10,870 bases of DNA from Bacteroidia bacterium. GTDB taxonomy: Bacteria; Bacteroidota; Bacteroidia; NS11-12g; UBA9320. A model generated the notes under the pieces. It made no database searches. It was not told where the DNA came from and worked only from the letters and a program-made list of their open reading frames with translations. Where the stretch lies: the NCBI GenBank assembly GCA_029253325.1, contig JAQWZS010000129.1:1-10870 (forward strand), read 5' to 3'. A program made the translations under genes and the position numbers. Shown one piece after another: positions 8,234 through 10,870 of the stretch (the first letter of the stretch is position 1; every line of letters begins with the position of its first letter).

Positions 8234-8240
8234 GATATTG
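8226..8240. repeat. Inverted repeat CAATAT-TAG-ATATTG in the prmA/exonuclease divergent spacer
   Basis: Two perfect 6-base arms flank a 3-base centre, 12 bases upstream of the prmA ATG and overlapping the weak -7 candidate for that gene. The position would suit a repressor operator. Arms this short arise often by chance in AT-rich DNA. Confidence 0.3.
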
Positions 8241-8272
8241 GTCACGTGTATTCTTCCCAAACTTTTAAACAC

Positions 8273-8288
8273 ATTGATATCAATTGAT
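8273..8288. repeat. Nested palindromes in the divergent spacer
   Basis: ATTGATATCAAT (8273-8284) is a perfect 12-base palindrome, and ATCAATTGAT (8279-8288) is a perfect 10-base palindrome overlapping it. They lie near the middle of the 176-base spacer between prmA and the exonuclease gene. A third small palindrome, CACGTG, is at 8243-8248. A regulator-binding site is possible but unproven. Confidence 0.3.
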
Positions 8289-8378
8289 TTTATTAAATCT
8301 TAGATTACTTGAACGAAGTAGCCCAAAAGAAGTGGATAATACCATTTTATTTCTAGCTGAGAAATAAAGAAACACGAA

Positions 8379-8386
8379 TACATTTG
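8379..8386 (+). promoter_or_regulatory. Exact Bacteroidota -7 promoter element (TACATTTG) just before the exonuclease start
   Basis: TACATTTG fits TAnnTTTG exactly and ends four bases before the GTG start. Transcription would then begin at or next to the start codon, giving a leaderless mRNA. No TTG-type -33 element is visible at the usual distance, where the sequence reads TTTCTAGCTGAG, so the match may be chance. Confidence 0.3.
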
Positions 8387-8390
8387 TTCT

Positions 8391-9155
8391 GTGAATATAA
8401 AATTGAGAAAACCTCTAATCGTTTTTGATTTAGAAACAACAGGTATTCAGATTGCCAGAGATCGAATAGTAGAAATTTATTGTATAAAGATTCAAATGGA
8501 TGGTCAAGAGGAACATTTGCATCAAGTTTTAAATCCGACAATCCCTATTCCGTCTGAGGTGTCAGAGATTCATGGGATTTGGGATAAAGATGTAGCAGGA
8601 AAACCTACATTTAAAGAGTTTGCACCTGAATTAAATGCATTCTTGGGCGATTCAGATTTTGGTGGTTTTAATAGCAATCGATTTGATTTTCCGATGTTGG
8701 CGGAGGAGTTTTATCGTGCAGGTATATCATTTGATACAAATCGTAAATTTATCGATGCCCAACGGATATTCCATAAAATGGAACCTCGTAACCTAGGAGC
8801 AGCATATCAAAAATATTGTAATAAAAATTTGGTTGATGCTCATTCTGCAAAAGCAGATACTATTGCGACTTGGGAAGTAATAAAAGCTCAAGTTGATTTT
8901 TATGATGAATTAGAGAATAACATCGATTTTTTGCATGCTTTCAGTGGAGAAAGTGAGTTTTTTGATTTTGCAAGACGAATCAAAAGAGGTTCTGATGGTG
9001 AGGCTTATTTTAATTTTGGAAAATACATCAATAAACGTGTGGTTGATGTTTTCAAAGAAAATAGGGGTTATTATGACTGGATGATGAAAGGGGATTTTCC
9101 TGAAAATACAAAAGCAGTAATTACCAAATTAGCTCTAGCAAGCAGAAACGCCTAA
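8391..9155 (+). CDS. DEDDh 3'-5' exonuclease with ExoX-like C-terminal module
   Basis: This 254-residue cytoplasmic nuclease is of the DnaQ/RNase T superfamily, expected to remove nucleotides from DNA (or RNA) 3' ends using two metal ions. Exo I is FDLETTG (D13, E15). The EIHGIWDKDV segment follows. Exo II is GFNSNRFDFPML (D99). Exo III is DAHSAKADT (H151, D156), the DEDDh form. After the nuclease domain, residues about 205-245 (YFNFGKYINKRV...YYDWMMKGDF) match the small ExoX-like C-terminal module found in Bacteroidota and phage exonucleases. The start is a GTG; the in-frame stop at 8358-8360 leaves no ATG, and the next Met would remove Exo I. Its stop is 13 bases from hutH, so the two probably share a transcript. 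It is not the polymerase III epsilon subunit proper; repair or DNA-end processing is more likely. Confidence 0.9.
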   Translation: MNIKLRKPLIVFDLETTGIQIARDRIVEIYCIKIQMDGQEEHLHQVLNPTIPIPSEVSEIHGIWDKDVAGKPTFKEFAPELNAFLGDSDFGGFNSNRFDFPMLAEEFYRAGISFDTNRKFIDAQRIFHKMEPRNLGAAYQKYCNKNLVDAHSAKADTIATWEVIKAQVDFYDELENNIDFLHAFSGESEFFDFARRIKRGSDGEAYFNFGKYINKRVVDVFKENRGYYDWMMKGDFPENTKAVITKLALASRNA

Positions 9156-9168
9156 ATTCGTTTAATTA

Positions 9169-10620
9169 ATGGAGTTGTCTAATTATCACAGTATCAAACA
9201 GATAAGAGATCTTTTAACTACTAATAAAAAGATCAAATTGTCTGACGAATCAAAAGAAAAAATAAGGAAATGCAATGCCTTTTTGTTATCTAAAGTTGAA
9301 GATAAAAACTCAGTAATTTATGGAGTAAATACAGGTTTTGGTTCTTTATGTAATACCAAGATTGATCAAAAGGATTTGACCCAATTACAAGTGAATCTAA
9401 TTCGTTCACATGCTTGTGGTATGGGGGATTGTGTTCCTCATGATATTATTAAAACTATGCTCCTTCTAAAAGTGAAAAGTCTAGGCTATGGTTATAGTGG
9501 TGTTCAGCTTGAAACAGTTGAAAAACTATTGGATTTGTATAATTCAACTACACTTCCAGTCATTTATGAGATGGGTAGCTTGGGAGCAAGTGGAGATTTA
9601 GCTCCGCTAAGCCATATGAGTTTGCCTCTGATTGGAGAGGGAATGGTGTGGAGTCAAGATTTTAAAAGCATGGAAAAAGCAAAACCGAGCAATCTTATTT
9701 TGGGTCCTAAAGAGGGGTTAGCTCTCATTAATGGTACCCAGTTTATGCAGGCTTATGGTTTGAGTTGCTTATTTAAATCACATCAAATATTAGAAAGAGC
9801 AGATCTTCATGCAGCCCTCTGTATTGATGCATACGACGGGAGGAAAGAACCATTTTTGAATTATAGCCATGTCATACGACCTCATAAAGGGCAGTTGGAT
9901 ACAGCAAAAGCTATTTTGGAGCATCTTTCAGGCAGTGAGATAATAGATCAGTCCAAAAATCATGTGCAAGATCCTTATAGTTTTCGTTGTGTTCCACAAG
10001 TTCATGGGGCTACCAAAGATGTCTATGATCAAGTGGCTGCAGTATTTGAAACAGAAATTAATGCGGTTACAGATAATCCCAATGTATTTCCAGATGAGGA
10101 TTTGGTCTTAAGTGCAGGGAATTTTCACGGACAACCTCTAGCATTACAATTGGATTTTTTAGCCATAGCCATTGCAGAAATCGGTAGTATAGCAGAACGA
10201 AGGATTTATCGTTTGCTTGAAGGTAAACGAGGTCTGCCTGCTTTTTTAACAAGTAATCCAGGACTAGAAAGTGGATTGATGATTGCTCAGTATACTGCTG
10301 CGAGTATAGTAAGTCAAAATAAACAATTGTGTACCCCAAGTTCTGTGGACACCATAGAAAGTAGCAATGGTCAGGAAGATCATGTTAGTATGGGTGCTAA
10401 TGCGGCAACCAAATGCCTCAAAGTAATCAAGAACGTTGAGAGAATTCAAGCAATAGAGTTACTTACAGCTTGTAAGGCTTTAAAATACAGGAAGCCGTTG
10501 AGGTCATCCGACAAACTTGAAAAATTACTAAAGGAAGTCGAGCAAATTGCCGACATCTCAGACTCTGACAAAGTTTGGGCAGATGAGGTTCGAAAAATTC
10601 AAGAATATATTTTAAGTTAA
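9169..10620 (+). CDS. hutH: Histidine ammonia-lyase
   Basis: This enzyme deaminates L-histidine to trans-urocanate and ammonia, the first step of histidine use, in the cytoplasm. The 483-residue length fits the family. The Ala-Ser-Gly triad that cyclises to the MIO cofactor is residues 140-142 within GSLGASGDLAPLSH. Other active-site blocks are YGVNTGFG (Y51), NGTQ, QDPYSFRCVPQVHGA, AVTDNPNVF, GNFHGQPLALQLDF and GQEDHVSMGANAATK, with the catalytic glutamate near 403. The substrate-selectivity position is Ser-His (RSHACG, S80-H81), as in known histidine lyases, and not the His-Leu of tyrosine or Phe-Leu of phenylalanine lyases. The ATG start is 13 bases after the exonuclease stop. No hutU, hutI or hutG is in the window. 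The rest of the pathway must be elsewhere, or urocanate or ammonia may be the end product. Confidence 0.95.
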   Translation: MELSNYHSIKQIRDLLTTNKKIKLSDESKEKIRKCNAFLLSKVEDKNSVIYGVNTGFGSLCNTKIDQKDLTQLQVNLIRSHACGMGDCVPHDIIKTMLLLKVKSLGYGYSGVQLETVEKLLDLYNSTTLPVIYEMGSLGASGDLAPLSHMSLPLIGEGMVWSQDFKSMEKAKPSNLILGPKEGLALINGTQFMQAYGLSCLFKSHQILERADLHAALCIDAYDGRKEPFLNYSHVIRPHKGQLDTAKAILEHLSGSEIIDQSKNHVQDPYSFRCVPQVHGATKDVYDQVAAVFETEINAVTDNPNVFPDEDLVLSAGNFHGQPLALQLDFLAIAIAEIGSIAERRIYRLLEGKRGLPAFLTSNPGLESGLMIAQYTAASIVSQNKQLCTPSSVDTIESSNGQEDHVSMGANAATKCLKVIKNVERIQAIELLTACKALKYRKPLRSSDKLEKLLKEVEQIADISDSDKVWADEVRKIQEYILS

Positions 10621-10683
10621 AATAAAACTTAATACCTGTAATTTCATTTAATGTGTAGTATGATAAAAGATAATCTAAATGTG

Positions 10684-10870
10684 ATGTCGAGTTACAGAAC
10701 CCTTTTGTTTTCAGTATTATGTTGCCTTTTAATGTTTTCATATGTGAGTATGGAAGCCCAAAATAAAGTTCCTGTTGGCGGAAAACTTAAATATGAAAAG
10801 ACCAAAGAACCCATTGTAGGTGCAACAATATTTGCCATTGCTATGGATAGCAGTGTTGCTGCTGGTTCTG
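10684..10870 (+). CDS. 5' part of an exported protein with a carboxypeptidase-regulatory-like domain (cut by the window end)
   Basis: The frame is open to the last base. The first residues form a signal peptide (MSSYRTLL, a hydrophobic core with CCLLMF, then VSMEAQ). They are followed by VPVGGKLKYEKTKEPIVGATIFAIAMDSS, which fits the start of the carboxypeptidase-regulatory-like (CarboxypepD_reg) beta sandwich: G-x-L-x-Y...EPI-x-GATV...DSS. In Bacteroidota this domain sits just after the signal peptide of TonB-dependent receptors and of outer-membrane beta-barrel family proteins, so this is most likely such a protein, but the barrel is not in the window. Start choice is uncertain: in-frame ATG codons at 10651 and 10660 also exist, and I prefer 10684 because it gives a typical short n-region. 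It lies 63 bases after hutH, and no promoter match was found between them. Confidence 0.7.
   Translation, partial: MSSYRTLLFSVLCCLLMFSYVSMEAQNKVPVGGKLKYEKTKEPIVGATIFAIAMDSSVAAGS

Noticed and set aside
9169..10620. Tyrosine or phenylalanine ammonia-lyase of a flexirubin/aryl-polyene pigment cluster
   Set aside because: The selectivity pair is Ser-His, as in histidine lyases, and no ketosynthase, acyl carrier protein or dialkylresorcinol gene is in the window, although thioesterases and an acyltransferase are present at a distance.
10612..10650. Transcription terminator after hutH
   Set aside because: The only pairing (AAGTT with AACTT) is short and AT-only apart from one pair, with no T run, so it is not a convincing intrinsic terminator.
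10067..10741. Several 61-92 codon minus-strand open frames across the end of hutH and the next gene
   Set aside because: They overlap the conserved C-terminal blocks of histidine ammonia-lyase and the signal peptide of the following gene, and have no recognisable features.

Overview
The window looks like a chromosomal segment of a low-GC member of the Bacteroidota, probably a free-living Cytophagales- or Flammeovirga-like bacterium. The evidence is the AT-rich sequence, the general lack of Shine-Dalgarno sites, an exact match to the Bacteroidota -7 promoter element (TAnnTTTG), a Bacteroidota-type ExoX-like exonuclease, a start of a carboxypeptidase-regulatory-like outer-membrane protein, and a very large exported protein of a type I associate with this phylum. 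The taxonomic placement is inference. I see no mobile element, CRISPR array, tRNA or rRNA. Coding density is very high and codon use looks even throughout.

Left part (1-3067): an SDR39U1/YfcH-type NAD(P)-dependent epimerase is on the minus strand. Divergent from it is a tight plus-strand cluster: hotdog thioesterase, PlsC-type acyltransferase, second hotdog thioesterase. The first two genes abut and the second and third overlap by 4 bases. The arrangement suggests linked handling of acyl-thioesters and acyl transfer to a lipid. A 7-TM membrane protein of unknown function follows 39 bases later and ends inside the 3' end of the next, convergent gene.

Middle (3021-8214, minus strand): prmA (ribosomal protein L11 methyltransferase) is followed by an exported protein of about 1459 residues, whose best start overlaps the end of prmA by 11 bases. 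This protein is rich in predicted beta structure, has no domain I can name, and is the least explained item in the window.

Right part (8215-10870, plus strand): a 176-base divergent intergenic region holds small palindromes and candidate promoter elements. It precedes a DEDDh 3'-5' exonuclease with an ExoX-like C-terminal module. Thirteen bases later comes a histidine ammonia-lyase (hutH), with all active-site motifs and the Ser-His pair typical of histidine specificity. The window ends in the first part of an exported protein with a carboxypeptidase-regulatory-like domain.

Most genes are recognisable housekeeping or metabolic functions. The candidates for undescribed biology are the giant exported protein translationally linked to prmA, the 7-TM protein, and the thioesterase-acyltransferase-thioesterase cassette.
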